A stretch of DNA of 64,000 nt from positions 372,001 to 436,000 of the forward strand of contig OZ245760.1 of assembly GCA_965227695.1 (NCBI GenBank), read 5' to 3'. Shown one piece after another: positions 51,900 through 61,430 of the stretch. The position numbers and the translations under genes were made by a program. Source of the DNA: UBA1858 sp965227695 (GTDB lineage: Bacteria > Pseudomonadota > Gammaproteobacteria > UBA4575). Below the pieces are notes generated by a model, which ran no database searches, was not told the origin of the DNA, and was given only the letters and a program-made list of their open reading frames with translations. Positions within the stretch are counted from its first letter, which is position 1; each line of letters opens with the position of its first letter.

Positions 51900-52157
51900 T
51901 TATGCATTGACTACGCTGACATATTTCCTGTTCCTGGGGCCCTTGACTTCAAATTTAACAACACCGGGTGTCTTGGCAAAAATGGTGTAATCCTTGCCCA
52001 GACCGACACCCTGACCCGGGTGAAACTTGGTACCACGCTGGCGCAGAATTATATTACCCGCAGCGACTTGTTGACCACCAAAACATTTTACTCCAAGTCG
52101 TTTGGATTCCGAGTCACGTCCGTTTCTGGTGCTTCCGCCTGCTTTTTTATGAGCCAT
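51900..52157 (-). CDS. rpmA: Ribosomal protein L27
   Basis: An 85-residue protein beginning MAHKKAGGSTRNGRDSESKR, the nearly invariant L27 N-terminus that reaches the peptidyl-transferase centre, followed by VAAGNIILRQRGTKFHPG. There is no N-terminal extension of the Firmicutes cleaved type. 16 bp after rplU. Confidence 0.98.
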   Translation of the reverse strand: MAHKKAGGSTRNGRDSESKRLGVKCFGGQQVAAGNIILRQRGTKFHPGQGVGLGKDYTIFAKTPGVVKFEVKGPRNRKYVSVVNA

Positions 52158-52173
52158 TGCTAAATTTCCGTGT

Positions 52174-52485
52174 TTACTGACTGATTTTTTTGATAACGAT
52201 CTCAGTATATGACTGACGATGTCCCATTTGTTTACGGTGGTGCTTGCGTCGTTTGAATTTTACAATTTCAATCTTTTTCGCACGCCCGTGTCCCCGTACC
52301 TCGGCGCTGACTTTGCCGCCTTTTACGTAGGGGGTGCCAATACTGATGTCATCTCCGTTACCCAGCATGAGAACCTGGTCGAAATCGACCTGTTGTCCTT
52401 CTTCGGCGTTTAGCTTTTCGACGCGCAGGACTTCTCCTGGTTCGACCCTGTATTGTTTTCCGCCCGTGGCGATGACTGCGTACAT
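52174..52485 (-). CDS. rplU: Ribosomal protein L21
   Basis: A 103-residue protein with MYAVIATGGKQYRVEPGEVL at the N-terminus and the basic C-terminal KFKRRKHHRKQMGHRQSYT. First gene of rplU-rpmA, divergent from ispB with a 232-bp shared promoter region, in which I see no further gene. Confidence 0.98.
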   Translation of the reverse strand: MYAVIATGGKQYRVEPGEVLRVEKLNAEEGQQVDFDQVLMLGNGDDISIGTPYVKGGKVSAEVRGHGRAKKIEIVKFKRRKHHRKQMGHRQSYTEIVIKKISQ

Positions 52486-52717
52486 ATTCGGTGTTTATTT
52501 CATGTATCTTTATGAAAAAGAGCGCGGCATTCTAACGACTAAGATAGTGCAGGTCAATTACCTTGCTTCGCGTCTGATGACCGTTCATTATTACACAATA
52601 TTGACCATCATTTTCACATATTTACTCGCAGGTCCGGGCGACAGGATCTGTTTTGATGGCATTTTGCGCAAAATAGGCGTGAACATTTCATTTTTCTGGC
52701 AAAACTTCTAATAAAAC

Positions 52718-53686
52718 ATGCAACTTGATGAAATACAGGCCCTCGTGGCCAAGGATATGGACGGCGTGAATGCGTGTATTCGGGCACAACTGCATTCTGA
52801 GGTTGTGCTGATTGAGCAAATGGGGGAATACATTATCAACAGTGGGGGCAAACGCCTGCGCCCCGTCATTGCAGTGCTGTCTGCACAAGCATGCGATTAC
52901 CGTGGTGAAAAGCATTACCTTGCGGCGGCGGTGATTGAGTTCATCCATACAGCCACCCTCCTTCATGATGACGTGGTAGATGCATCTGAATTGCGTCGTG
53001 GCAAGGAAACTGCCAATTCAATCTGGGGAAATGAAGCAAGTGTTCTGGTGGGTGATTTCATTTTTTCCAGAGCTTTCGAAATGATGGTGCATATCGGCGA
53101 TATGCGTGTCATGGAAATTTTGTCTGGAACCTCCAATAAAATTGCGGAAGGGGAAGTGCTGCAATTGCTAAACTGCAATGATCCGGAGACCACCGAGCAG
53201 CAATATATGCAGGTTATACAATGCAAAACAGCGAAATTATTCAGCTCGGCAGCACAAATCGGTGCGGTGCTGGCGAATCGGCCTGGGCATGAGGAGAAGG
53301 CGCTCGAGGCATATGGGATGCATCTTGGAACTGCCTTCCAGATCATTGATGATGTGTTGGACTATCGCGCAGAAAGCTCGGCTATGGGAAAAAATGCGGG
53401 TGATGACCTGGCCGAAGGCAAGCCCACCCTGCCTTTGATCTATGCATTGACCCATGGAAGCGCGAGTCATAAGAAGCATTTGAGTGAAATCATCAGAGTA
53501 GGTGATCGGGATAAGCTCGGTCAGGTCCTGGAAATCATCCACGATACCAGGGCATTGGAGTACACTGAGAATGTGGCTCATCAACAGGTAGACCTGGCCA
53601 AGAACGCGATTACCTGTCTGCCCGATTCTGACTATAAAACAGCCATGCTCAGTCTGGCAGATTTTTCAATTGCAAGAGCCTACTAG
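52718..53686 (+). CDS. ispB: Octaprenyl/polyprenyl diphosphate synthase
   Basis: A 322-residue trans-prenyltransferase that makes the quinone side chain. First Asp-rich motif LLHDDVVD (about 84-91) and second DDVLD (about 212-216), with GGKRLRP near the N-terminus binding the allylic substrate. Chain length cannot be read safely. Divergent from rplU, as in E. coli and Pseudomonas. Confidence 0.96.
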   Translation: MQLDEIQALVAKDMDGVNACIRAQLHSEVVLIEQMGEYIINSGGKRLRPVIAVLSAQACDYRGEKHYLAAAVIEFIHTATLLHDDVVDASELRRGKETANSIWGNEASVLVGDFIFSRAFEMMVHIGDMRVMEILSGTSNKIAEGEVLQLLNCNDPETTEQQYMQVIQCKTAKLFSSAAQIGAVLANRPGHEEKALEAYGMHLGTAFQIIDDVLDYRAESSAMGKNAGDDLAEGKPTLPLIYALTHGSASHKKHLSEIIRVGDRDKLGQVLEIIHDTRALEYTENVAHQQVDLAKNAITCLPDSDYKTAMLSLADFSIARAY

Positions 53687-53723
53687 TCAGAAAATTCTTT
53701 TGCCACAAAAGAGTGAACAATTC

Positions 53724-55100
53724 ATGAGTATCAAGCTATACAACACGTTGACAAAGCAGAAACAGGTATTTGAACCATTGAGTCCTGATTGTGTGACCAT
53801 GTATGTATGTGGTCCGACAGTATATAGTTATGCCCATATCGGAAATGCACGGCCCGCAGTCGTGTTTGATGTGCTGGTGAAGTTATTGCGTAAATATTAT
53901 CCACGCGTCATCTATGCCCGCAACCTGACCGACGTAGACGACAAGATCAATGCCGCAGCCCGTGACCAAGGTGTGGAAATCGACGCCATCACCAGGAAAT
54001 TCACCGATATTTATCATCAGGACATGGCATCATTGGGCGTAGACCTGCCAGACATTGAGCCGCGTGCCACTGACCATATCGATCAGATTATTTCTATGAT
54101 TGAACGGTTAATCAGCCGCGGTTTTGCCTATGAAGCGGAACAGCATGTCCTCTTTAGTGTTTCAACCTATAGCAAATACGGTGAGCTTTCCGGGCGCAAC
54201 AGAGATGACATGATCGCTGGTGCACGGGTTGAAGTGGCACCCTATAAAAAAGATCCGGCAGATTTTGTGTTATGGAAGCCATCCTCCGCCGGGCAGCCGT
54301 CATGGGACAGTCCATGGGGCCCCGGGCGCCCCGGCTGGCATATAGAGTGTTCGGCAATGATCGAAAAGCATCTGGGGCGAACAATAGATATTCATGGGGG
54401 TGGCCAGGATTTAGTATTTCCACATCATGAAAATGAAATTGCACAAAGCACCTGTGCCCATGATCACGAAGTATTCTGTCGTTACTGGCTACATAACGGG
54501 TTTGTCAATGTAAATTTTGAAAAAATGTCCAAGTCTGTGGGTAATGTGTTGCTGGTGCATGACTTACTGCAAACTGCCCCCGGGGAAGCTATCCGATATG
54601 CGTTACTTAGTACTCATTACCGTAGTCCCCTTGACTGGACTGATGAACTGCTGGTTTCATCCAAAAAAAGTCTGGACCGGCTGTATGGCACCCTGGAAGA
54701 ACTGGATGATGTGGAAGCGCACAAACCATGTGAACAGGACACTCAAAAGTTTTATGCGGCATTACAGGAAGATCTGAATACACCGCTGGCATTAAGTGAG
54801 CTGCATGCATTGGCCAAGCAGGCGAATAACACACAGGATAAAAAACGCCAGTCCGAGATAAAGGGCGCACTGCTGGAGTGTGCGAGGATCATCGGCATTC
54901 TCCAGCAGGATACCAAAAGCTGGTTTGGTGCTGGAGATAGTCAGTTGAATGTAAACCGCATTGATGAGTTAATCAGGCAAAGAAATGTCGCCAGATCAGT
55001 TAAAGATTTCGACGCCGCGGACAGAATACGTGATCAGCTCACGGAACTTGGTGTTGAGATACTGGATCGCCCCGAAGGCACTACCTGGAGAAAAATCTAG
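53724..55100 (+). CDS. cysS: Cysteinyl-tRNA synthetase
   Basis: A 458-residue class I synthetase. It has the zinc/HIGH region MYVCGPTVYSYAHIGNARP, the second zinc ligands in WHIECSAM and HHENEIAQS, and KMSKS in EKMSKSVGN. A DALR-type C-terminal helix bundle follows. ATG 53724 matches the family start (MSIKLYNTLT); a longer in-frame start at 53670 would overlap ispB. 37 bp after ispB. Confidence 0.97.
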   Translation: MSIKLYNTLTKQKQVFEPLSPDCVTMYVCGPTVYSYAHIGNARPAVVFDVLVKLLRKYYPRVIYARNLTDVDDKINAAARDQGVEIDAITRKFTDIYHQDMASLGVDLPDIEPRATDHIDQIISMIERLISRGFAYEAEQHVLFSVSTYSKYGELSGRNRDDMIAGARVEVAPYKKDPADFVLWKPSSAGQPSWDSPWGPGRPGWHIECSAMIEKHLGRTIDIHGGGQDLVFPHHENEIAQSTCAHDHEVFCRYWLHNGFVNVNFEKMSKSVGNVLLVHDLLQTAPGEAIRYALLSTHYRSPLDWTDELLVSSKKSLDRLYGTLEELDDVEAHKPCEQDTQKFYAALQEDLNTPLALSELHALAKQANNTQDKKRQSEIKGALLECARIIGILQQDTKSWFGAGDSQLNVNRIDELIRQRNVARSVKDFDAADRIRDQLTELGVEILDRPEGTTWRKI

Positions 55101-55237
55101 ATAATTCATGCAAATATGCAGGCATTACTGTTCAATAGATAAATGAAACCAACGGTCAAATCGCCGATATCTGTCCGTTTTACAGCCTGTATTTGTTCAC
55201 CGTAAAATGAGCCAAGACAAACCTCCAGTCTTCAACT

Positions 55238-56932
55238 ATGTACCTAGAGTATTTTGGATTAATTGAAAAGCCGTTTCAGATTACCCCTGATCCACGCTTT
55301 CTCTATTTGAGTCGTCGCCATCGCGACGGCTTTGCACATTTACTTTATGGTGCAGATGAAGCGGGAGGCTTTGTTTTATTAACAGGTGAAGTCGGGACCG
55401 GCAAAACAACATTATGCCGAAGCGCACTGGAAAGTATCACCGATAATGTGCGCATCGCGCTGATCCTGAACCCAAAGCAGACACCTTTAGAGTTGATAGC
55501 GTCTATTTGTGATGAATTGCAGATCAGCTACCCAAAGCAGGTCACAAGTATTAAAGCATTAATCGATCGGTTGAATCTGTATTTATTGAAAGCTTACGGG
55601 CAGGGACAACGTATCGTGGTTGTCATTGATGAGGCCCAGAACCTGACCTCGGAAGTGCTTGAACAGGTACGCTTGCTGACCAATCTTGAGGTTTCTACGC
55701 AAAAGCTGTTGCAGATTATATTAATCGGTCAGCCAGAGCTGCAGACCATGCTTAATTTGCCTGAATTACGACAACTGTCACAACGTATTACCGCGCGCTT
55801 TCATTTAACACCGCTTACAAAAGAAGAAACCGGTGAATACATTGTTCATCGCTTGAAAATCGCAGGTGTCACAAGAGAAATATTCACAAAATCCGCTGTA
55901 AAAGAGATATATAAATATTCTGGTGGAATCCCCCGGTTAATTAATACTTTGTGTGAGCGGTCATTAATTGGTGCCTACGGTGCAAATCTGCCGCTCGTTA
56001 AAAAAGATATTGTCCAAAATGCTGCCGCGGAAGTACTGGGAAAGAAAGCACGCCCAAAAATGTCTGCTGCTTTCGGTTGGCCGGTAATTATCACGGTGGT
56101 GGCAGCGTCAATTATATTGACACTTGGGATATGGGGGACCGTGCTTAATCAGAAAGCACCCGTGACCGAAGCACAGGCCAACATTGCCCGGGAGCCATCG
56201 TCCGCCACCGGTTCAGGACAGCATGACCTCGGCCAAGGTAAGTCAGAGGCATTCGTTCGTCCTGCATCAGGACAGGTGCAATCGAAAGCCAATTTGCCGA
56301 TTGCGCAAAAGCTTGACACGTATGTCGGTGAAGCCAACACTTTTTCTGCTTTTACCAATCTGTTTGCATTATGGGACCGGGATTATTCCGCTTACAGTGG
56401 TGATACTGCCTGTTCGCGGGCAATAAAGGCCGGGATGCGCTGTATATTTGGCCAGGGAAAAATTGACGATATCCTTAAATACAACCGTCCAGCTGTGATT
56501 GAATTAAAAAGTAACACACAGCAGATATTATTTGCTGTTATACACAAGGCCGATGAAAGCAAAGCTTATTTAAAAGTAGTGGATAAAGACATGGTGGTGT
56601 CATACGAAGAGTTGGAGCAAACCTGGTCAGGCAGTTATATTGTGCTGTGGAAACCTCCGTTTCCACAAAACGAGTCGCTGGCACAGGGCTATGTAGGGCC
56701 TGACGTACTATGGCTACGCCATAAGCTGGATACAATTGAGGGTAAAAAATTGGCAGAGTATTCCGAGGACAATTTAAAGTTCAACGCGTCACTGGTGGCG
56801 CGGGTAAAGCAGTTTCAGTCGAATCGAGGACTACAGTCAGATGGAGTAGTCGGCAGAGAAACTTTTATTGAGCTGGTCAACGTCACTGACTCCACTACTG
56901 TGCCGAAATTGTTTACAGACATAAGAGGATAG
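55238..56932 (+). CDS. gspA: GspA/ExeA-type AAA+ ATPase with peptidoglycan-binding domain
   Basis: A 564-residue inner-membrane ATPase. MYLEYFGLIEKPFQITPDPR is the ExeA signature. The AAA+ domain (about 20-265) has Walker A GEVGTGKTT and Walker B VVVIDEAQNL. One membrane segment lies at about 286-305. The periplasmic part has a C39-peptidase-like domain (about 365-470) and a PG_binding_1 domain (about 490-555). With GspB it opens or binds peptidoglycan so that a secretin can assemble. No other type II secretion genes are in the window, so the secretin served could be type II or the type IV pilus PilQ. gspB starts 5 bp later. Confidence 0.93.
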   Translation: MYLEYFGLIEKPFQITPDPRFLYLSRRHRDGFAHLLYGADEAGGFVLLTGEVGTGKTTLCRSALESITDNVRIALILNPKQTPLELIASICDELQISYPKQVTSIKALIDRLNLYLLKAYGQGQRIVVVIDEAQNLTSEVLEQVRLLTNLEVSTQKLLQIILIGQPELQTMLNLPELRQLSQRITARFHLTPLTKEETGEYIVHRLKIAGVTREIFTKSAVKEIYKYSGGIPRLINTLCERSLIGAYGANLPLVKKDIVQNAAAEVLGKKARPKMSAAFGWPVIITVVAASIILTLGIWGTVLNQKAPVTEAQANIAREPSSATGSGQHDLGQGKSEAFVRPASGQVQSKANLPIAQKLDTYVGEANTFSAFTNLFALWDRDYSAYSGDTACSRAIKAGMRCIFGQGKIDDILKYNRPAVIELKSNTQQILFAVIHKADESKAYLKVVDKDMVVSYEELEQTWSGSYIVLWKPPFPQNESLAQGYVGPDVLWLRHKLDTIEGKKLAEYSEDNLKFNASLVARVKQFQSNRGLQSDGVVGRETFIELVNVTDSTTVPKLFTDIRG

Positions 56933-56937
56933 TTGCT

Positions 56938-57795
56938 ATGTCAATGATTCTGGATGCACTGTCCCGTGCCGAAAAAGAAAGGCAGGCAGAGAGTCGTGCT
57001 GATCCGGACATGACGCGATATGTGACACAGTCACATGTCAAAGATGAGCGTCTTAAAAAATGGGTGTTAATTGTATTAGTCGCCAATCTGGTTCTGCTGA
57101 TAGTGCTTTTGACTGCTTATGTGTTTAATAATTATCTGGCTACAACCCGGCCTGGTGAATCCATTATGCGTGATAAAAATGGTTCACAGCCTGTGGCTGG
57201 CAATGCCGCCAATATCCACCATCCACCATCCGTGTTGCAAGCCGGAACCGCTTTATCAACGACTGAAAAAACTTCGCGGGAGAAAGGGATAGACAGTTCT
57301 CAACGGTCCGTTCAGTCGGCATCTATGGCTTCTCTGGAGCGGGAAGCCCAAATAAACACTGATAAATCCGGCAAACGTGAGCAGCAGGGAAAAACTGCAG
57401 TGCCCGTGAAAAATACTCCGAGTGTCAGCAAAATTCCGCCAGTTCGATACTCAGATAAACCTTTAACCGAGTCGACCGGTGTGACAGGAAAATCAAATAC
57501 TCAGCCAACAGTGGCGAGTATTGCAAAGGCCATAAAACAAGAAAAGCAAATCACGGCACGCGATTATGCAGCGTTGAATGATCTGCCTGTATCACAGCGC
57601 TCCTTGCTGGATCAGTATGAAATAAATGTGCATGTGTATGACTCCAACCCGGCCAGCCGCTTTGTACTGATTAACATGGTGAAATATAAAGAGGGCGATA
57701 GAATTAGTGAAGGTGAGGCAGTTGTTGATTCCATCGTTCCGGAAGGGGTGGTTGTAAACATCGGGTCACAGCGCGTCTTGATGCATCGTAACTAA
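56938..57795 (+). CDS. gspB: General secretion pathway protein GspB
   Basis: A 285-residue bitopic protein. MSMILDALSRAEKERQ is the typical GspB N-terminus. One membrane segment lies at about 42-64. A long Pro/Ser/Thr/Lys-rich periplasmic linker (about 70-210) leads to the conserved C-terminal domain (about 225-284: YEINVHVYDSNPASRFVLIN, VVNIGSQRVLMHRN). It partners GspA to place the secretin. Translationally close to gspA (5 bp). Confidence 0.92.
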   Translation: MSMILDALSRAEKERQAESRADPDMTRYVTQSHVKDERLKKWVLIVLVANLVLLIVLLTAYVFNNYLATTRPGESIMRDKNGSQPVAGNAANIHHPPSVLQAGTALSTTEKTSREKGIDSSQRSVQSASMASLEREAQINTDKSGKREQQGKTAVPVKNTPSVSKIPPVRYSDKPLTESTGVTGKSNTQPTVASIAKAIKQEKQITARDYAALNDLPVSQRSLLDQYEINVHVYDSNPASRFVLINMVKYKEGDRISEGEAVVDSIVPEGVVVNIGSQRVLMHRN

Positions 57796-57842
57796 TACTT
57801 TAAAAATCGATTTATAAACAGGGAAGTGTCAATGCTTAATAT

Positions 57843-57856
57843 GGAGGTGCGCGATT
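57843..57856 (+). promoter_or_regulatory. ppx: Strong Shine-Dalgarno and AUU start codon of ppx
   Basis: GGAGGT (57843-57848), 5-nt spacer, then ATT (57854-57856) in the ppx frame. Between the in-frame stop at 57815 and the internal Met at 57923 there is no ATG, GTG or TTG in this frame, yet the conserved N-terminal segment AALDLGSNSFHM lies there. AUU is therefore the likely initiator unless the base is a sequencing error. Confidence 0.65.
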
Positions 57857-59347
57857 TCTCCCGACAATGAAACTGAACCTGAAGTAATCGCAGCACTTGA
57901 TCTGGGTTCAAACAGTTTTCACATGGTCGTGGCATCCAATGATCATGGTCGTTTGAAAATTCTTGATCGCATAAAAGAAATGGTTCGACTGAGTGCCGGG
58001 CTGAACGATTCCGGTATGCTCGATAAAGAGGCAATGAAACGTGCCAACGAATGTCTTGAGAGATTTGGGCAACGCTTACGTGATATGCACGCAGACTCGG
58101 TGCGTGCGATAGGCACCAATGCCCTGCGCCGTGCAAAAAACTCACGCAAATTTTTAAAGTCTGCACAACAGGCATTGGGACATCCCATAGAAATAATTTC
58201 AGGAATCGAGGAAGCGCGGTTAATTTATCTCGGCACCACTTATGCAATATCCAGACCCAATGACCGCAGGATAGTTGTTGATATCGGCGGTGGCAGTACT
58301 GAAATAATAATAGGAGAAGGCAGTCAACCATTGAGAATGGAGAGTTTATTCATGGGTTGTGTATCCATGAGCGAACGGTTTTTCCCGGAAGGAAAAGTCA
58401 CACGAAAAAACTATGACCAGGCATTTTTATCGGCAAAGTTACAGTTAAGGTCAATCGCGGCTGCCTACAAAAAAATAGGCTGGGACATGGAAATTGGCAC
58501 TTCTGGCACGATTAAGGTAATTACAGAAATTGCATCAAATCTGGTTGAGGAAAATGGGGTTACGCTGGATGCCCTCAACATAATGCGTGACAGGTTAATC
58601 GAAAATCAGCTTGATCTGTCGTGTATTAAAAAAGAACGTATTCCCGTACTGCCTGGTGGTTTGGCGATTTTGGCAGCGGTATTTGATAGTCTTGAAATCA
58701 GGAGTATGAATTTTTCAGATGGTGCACTTCGCGAGGGCGTGCTGTTTGACTTGCTTGGCCGACTGCATCTTCATCATGATGATATACGGGCTGAGACGGT
58801 ACAAAATCTTGAGCACCGCTATCATATTGATTTTGATCAGGCAAATCGTACAGAGCTATGTGCAGGCATGTTGTTAAATAAAGTGACATACGCATGGTCA
58901 CATCAGGCAGAGGAGTATAACGATTATTTGAAATGGGCTGCACGATTGCATGAAATTGGACTGGATATTGCGCATTCCGGGTATCACCGGCATGGCGCAT
59001 ATCTTTTGCAATATTCAGATATGCCCGGGTTTGCCAATAATGAACAGAATATACTGGCCTGTCTGGTCGGCAGTCATCGCAGGAAAATAAAAAATGAACT
59101 GCTAGATACACTGCAAAGTGATGAGTTGGAGATAGTTAAGTATCTGATTGTGATACTTCGTCTGGCAGTACTTTTGAGCAGAGACCGTATTGATATCGAT
59201 TTTCCGATAAAGAATGTCACGCTGGATGATAAAAAGATAAAACTTGACTTTATTGACAGCTGGCTTGAAACCTCACCTTTAACGAAGCTCGACCTGGAGC
59301 AGGAAAGTGAATACTTGAAAGCCATTGATATTAAACTTTCATTTTAG
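57854..59347 (+). CDS. ppx: Exopolyphosphatase (Ppx/GppA family)
   Basis: About 497 residues counted from the AUU at 57854. ASKHA-fold phosphatase that releases phosphate from polyphosphate or pppGpp. Phosphate-1 region AALDLGSNSFHMVVASN (about 13-29), EEARLIYLG and the glycine-rich VVDIGGGSTEIIIG (about 139-152) are conserved. The C-terminal HD-like domain includes HEIGLDIAHSGYHRHGAYLL. Starting at the first ATG (57923) would cut off the first nucleotide-binding strand, so the N-terminal 23 residues are almost certainly translated. The last 17 bp overlap the convergent ppk gene. Confidence 0.93.
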   Translation: MSPDNETEPEVIAALDLGSNSFHMVVASNDHGRLKILDRIKEMVRLSAGLNDSGMLDKEAMKRANECLERFGQRLRDMHADSVRAIGTNALRRAKNSRKFLKSAQQALGHPIEIISGIEEARLIYLGTTYAISRPNDRRIVVDIGGGSTEIIIGEGSQPLRMESLFMGCVSMSERFFPEGKVTRKNYDQAFLSAKLQLRSIAAAYKKIGWDMEIGTSGTIKVITEIASNLVEENGVTLDALNIMRDRLIENQLDLSCIKKERIPVLPGGLAILAAVFDSLEIRSMNFSDGALREGVLFDLLGRLHLHHDDIRAETVQNLEHRYHIDFDQANRTELCAGMLLNKVTYAWSHQAEEYNDYLKWAARLHEIGLDIAHSGYHRHGAYLLQYSDMPGFANNEQNILACLVGSHRRKIKNELLDTLQSDELEIVKYLIVILRLAVLLSRDRIDIDFPIKNVTLDDKKIKLDFIDSWLETSPLTKLDLEQESEYLKAIDIKLSF

Positions 59348-61430
59348 CATATTTATTCAATAGTTCGGTTTGTGCGGTTATTTTACGTTCTTTTTTACCG
59401 CATTGTTTGCGAATGTACTCGCCATCGGGCTGAAGAATCCAAGCATTCTGATTATCTTTAATCATTAACTCAAGCTCCGATAGTACACATTTTTTGATAG
59501 CGCGGTCTTCCAGCGGCCACGCTGTCTCCACGCGTCGGAAAAAATTTCTATCCATCCAGTCTGCGCTGGAACAATAAATTTTTGAGCGTCCTCCGTTGTA
59601 AAAATAAAAAACACGTGAATGCTCTAAAAACCTGCCGATGATTGAACGCACTTCGATATTGTCCGATATCCCCTTCACACCCGGACGCAGACAACATGGT
59701 CCTCGAACAATCAACTTAATTTCAACGCCGGCCATAGACGCGCGGTAAAGTGCCTGGATCAACTGGGGTTCAATTAGGGAGTTTACCCGTGCAATAATTT
59801 TTGCTTTACGTTTGTTGTGCGCACGTTTTGTTTCTTTTTCGACATACTCCAGGATGGTTTTGTAGAGTGTGAACGGAGCCTGCAGTACCGAGTTGAGTCT
59901 GGGTATTTTGGTAAAGCTGGTCAACTGTAAGAAGATCTCATGCAGATCTGCGGTAATGGCCGGATCTGATGTAAACATGCCGTAGTCGGTATACAGTTTC
60001 GCGGTGGACTGATGGTAGTTTCCTGTTCCCAGGTGCGCATATCTGACAAGACGGTCATTTTCACGTCGTATGACGAGTATCATTTTTGCATGTGTCTTGA
60101 TGCCAACGATCCCGTAAACGACATGTGCTCCGGCCTTTTGCAGCCGGTTAGCCAGCGTGATATTTGCGGCTTCATCAAAGCGTGCCATGAGCTCGATGAC
60201 CACCGTCACCTCTTTTCCGGAAGTCGCTGCCATGACCAGCGCATCAACAATGCGCGATTGAGCACCGGTTCGATATAGCGTTTGCTTGATCGCAAGCACT
60301 TTAGGGTCTTTGGCCGCCTGATGTATGAAATTTAGCACCGGCGCAAATGACTGATACGGGTGATGCATTAATATGTCCTGCTTTGAGATCACCTTGAAAA
60401 GATTCGAGTCCGGTGTCAGCGGTTTAGGCAGCATAGGTTTAAAGTCAGGATATTTCAGATCCGGCCGATCAATCAGATCATAGGTGTTGAGTAAGCGGTT
60501 CAGGTTTACCGGACCATTGACTTTGTATAAGTCAACTTCATCCAGTTCAAACTGCTGTAGCAGATATTCAACCAGGTGACCCGGGGTGTTTTTATAGGTT
60601 TCAAGGCGTGCGGCAGCACCATATCGGCGAGAGGCCAGTTCACCTTCGAGTGCCAGAGGCAGATCATCAATCTCATCGGTGACATACAAGTCACTGTTTC
60701 GGGTGACCCGGAATTGGTAACAGCCATGTACCTGCAGGCCTTCAAAAAGATCATGTACGAATTCATGGATAACAGAGGATAAAAATACAAAATTAATCGA
60801 ATTATCACCCGTATTACCGGGCAACTGGATCAGCCTCGGTAAAGATCTTGGTGCCTGTACGATTGCCAGATGTCCACTACGCCCAAATGCATCTGAGCCT
60901 CCGACTTCTACGATGAAGTTCAGGCTTTTGTTGAGAATGCGGGGAAAAGGATGACCAGGGTCAATTCCCAACGGGCTGAGTACCGGTTCCACCTGTTCGG
61001 TGAAGTAGCTTTGTATCCATTGCCTTTGCGAATGCGACCATTTTTCACGAGGAATGAAGTGAACATTTTCATTGGCCAGTTCCGGCAGTATGACATCGTT
61101 AAAAACCCTGTATTGCTCCTCTACAAGCGACTCTGTTGTTTCATGCACCTCTTTCAATACCTGCTTTGCGGGTTTTTGGTCTGCGGAGGTGTAACCAGTA
61201 GAAAACTCGATATGCTGCTTGATGCCGCCGACGCGAATCTCAAAGAATTCATCAAGATTTGAACAGGAAATACAGAGAAATTTTAGTCTTTCCAGTAATG
61301 GTGTGCCAGTGTCCTTGGCTTGCTGCAGCACTCTTTGATTGAATTTGAGCTGGCTGATCTCCCGATTAATAAACAAATCAGGGTCACTGATATCAACGGC
61401 TCTTGACTGCTCGGATTTATTTGTTGACAT
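59331..61430 (-). CDS. ppk: Polyphosphate kinase 1
   Basis: A 699-residue enzyme that makes polyphosphate from ATP. The N-terminal domain begins near FINREISQLKFNQRVLQQA. The two phospholipase-D-like catalytic halves contain GIKTHAKMILVIRRE (autophosphorylated His) and RYAHLGTGNYHQSTAKLYTD. Full length. Its 3' end overlaps ppx by 17 bp in convergent orientation, and its start overlaps the upstream glycosyltransferase stop by 14 nt, so ppk is transcribed with the lipid-type glycosyltransferase genes. Confidence 0.97.
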   Translation of the reverse strand: MSTNKSEQSRAVDISDPDLFINREISQLKFNQRVLQQAKDTGTPLLERLKFLCISCSNLDEFFEIRVGGIKQHIEFSTGYTSADQKPAKQVLKEVHETTESLVEEQYRVFNDVILPELANENVHFIPREKWSHSQRQWIQSYFTEQVEPVLSPLGIDPGHPFPRILNKSLNFIVEVGGSDAFGRSGHLAIVQAPRSLPRLIQLPGNTGDNSINFVFLSSVIHEFVHDLFEGLQVHGCYQFRVTRNSDLYVTDEIDDLPLALEGELASRRYGAAARLETYKNTPGHLVEYLLQQFELDEVDLYKVNGPVNLNRLLNTYDLIDRPDLKYPDFKPMLPKPLTPDSNLFKVISKQDILMHHPYQSFAPVLNFIHQAAKDPKVLAIKQTLYRTGAQSRIVDALVMAATSGKEVTVVIELMARFDEAANITLANRLQKAGAHVVYGIVGIKTHAKMILVIRRENDRLVRYAHLGTGNYHQSTAKLYTDYGMFTSDPAITADLHEIFLQLTSFTKIPRLNSVLQAPFTLYKTILEYVEKETKRAHNKRKAKIIARVNSLIEPQLIQALYRASMAGVEIKLIVRGPCCLRPGVKGISDNIEVRSIIGRFLEHSRVFYFYNGGRSKIYCSSADWMDRNFFRRVETAWPLEDRAIKKCVLSELELMIKDNQNAWILQPDGEYIRKQCGKKERKITAQTELLNKYAKMKV

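Noticed and set aside
57923..57925. ATG 57923 as the ppx start
   Set aside because: Removes the conserved AALDLGSNSFH nucleotide-binding strand, so the true start must be upstream.
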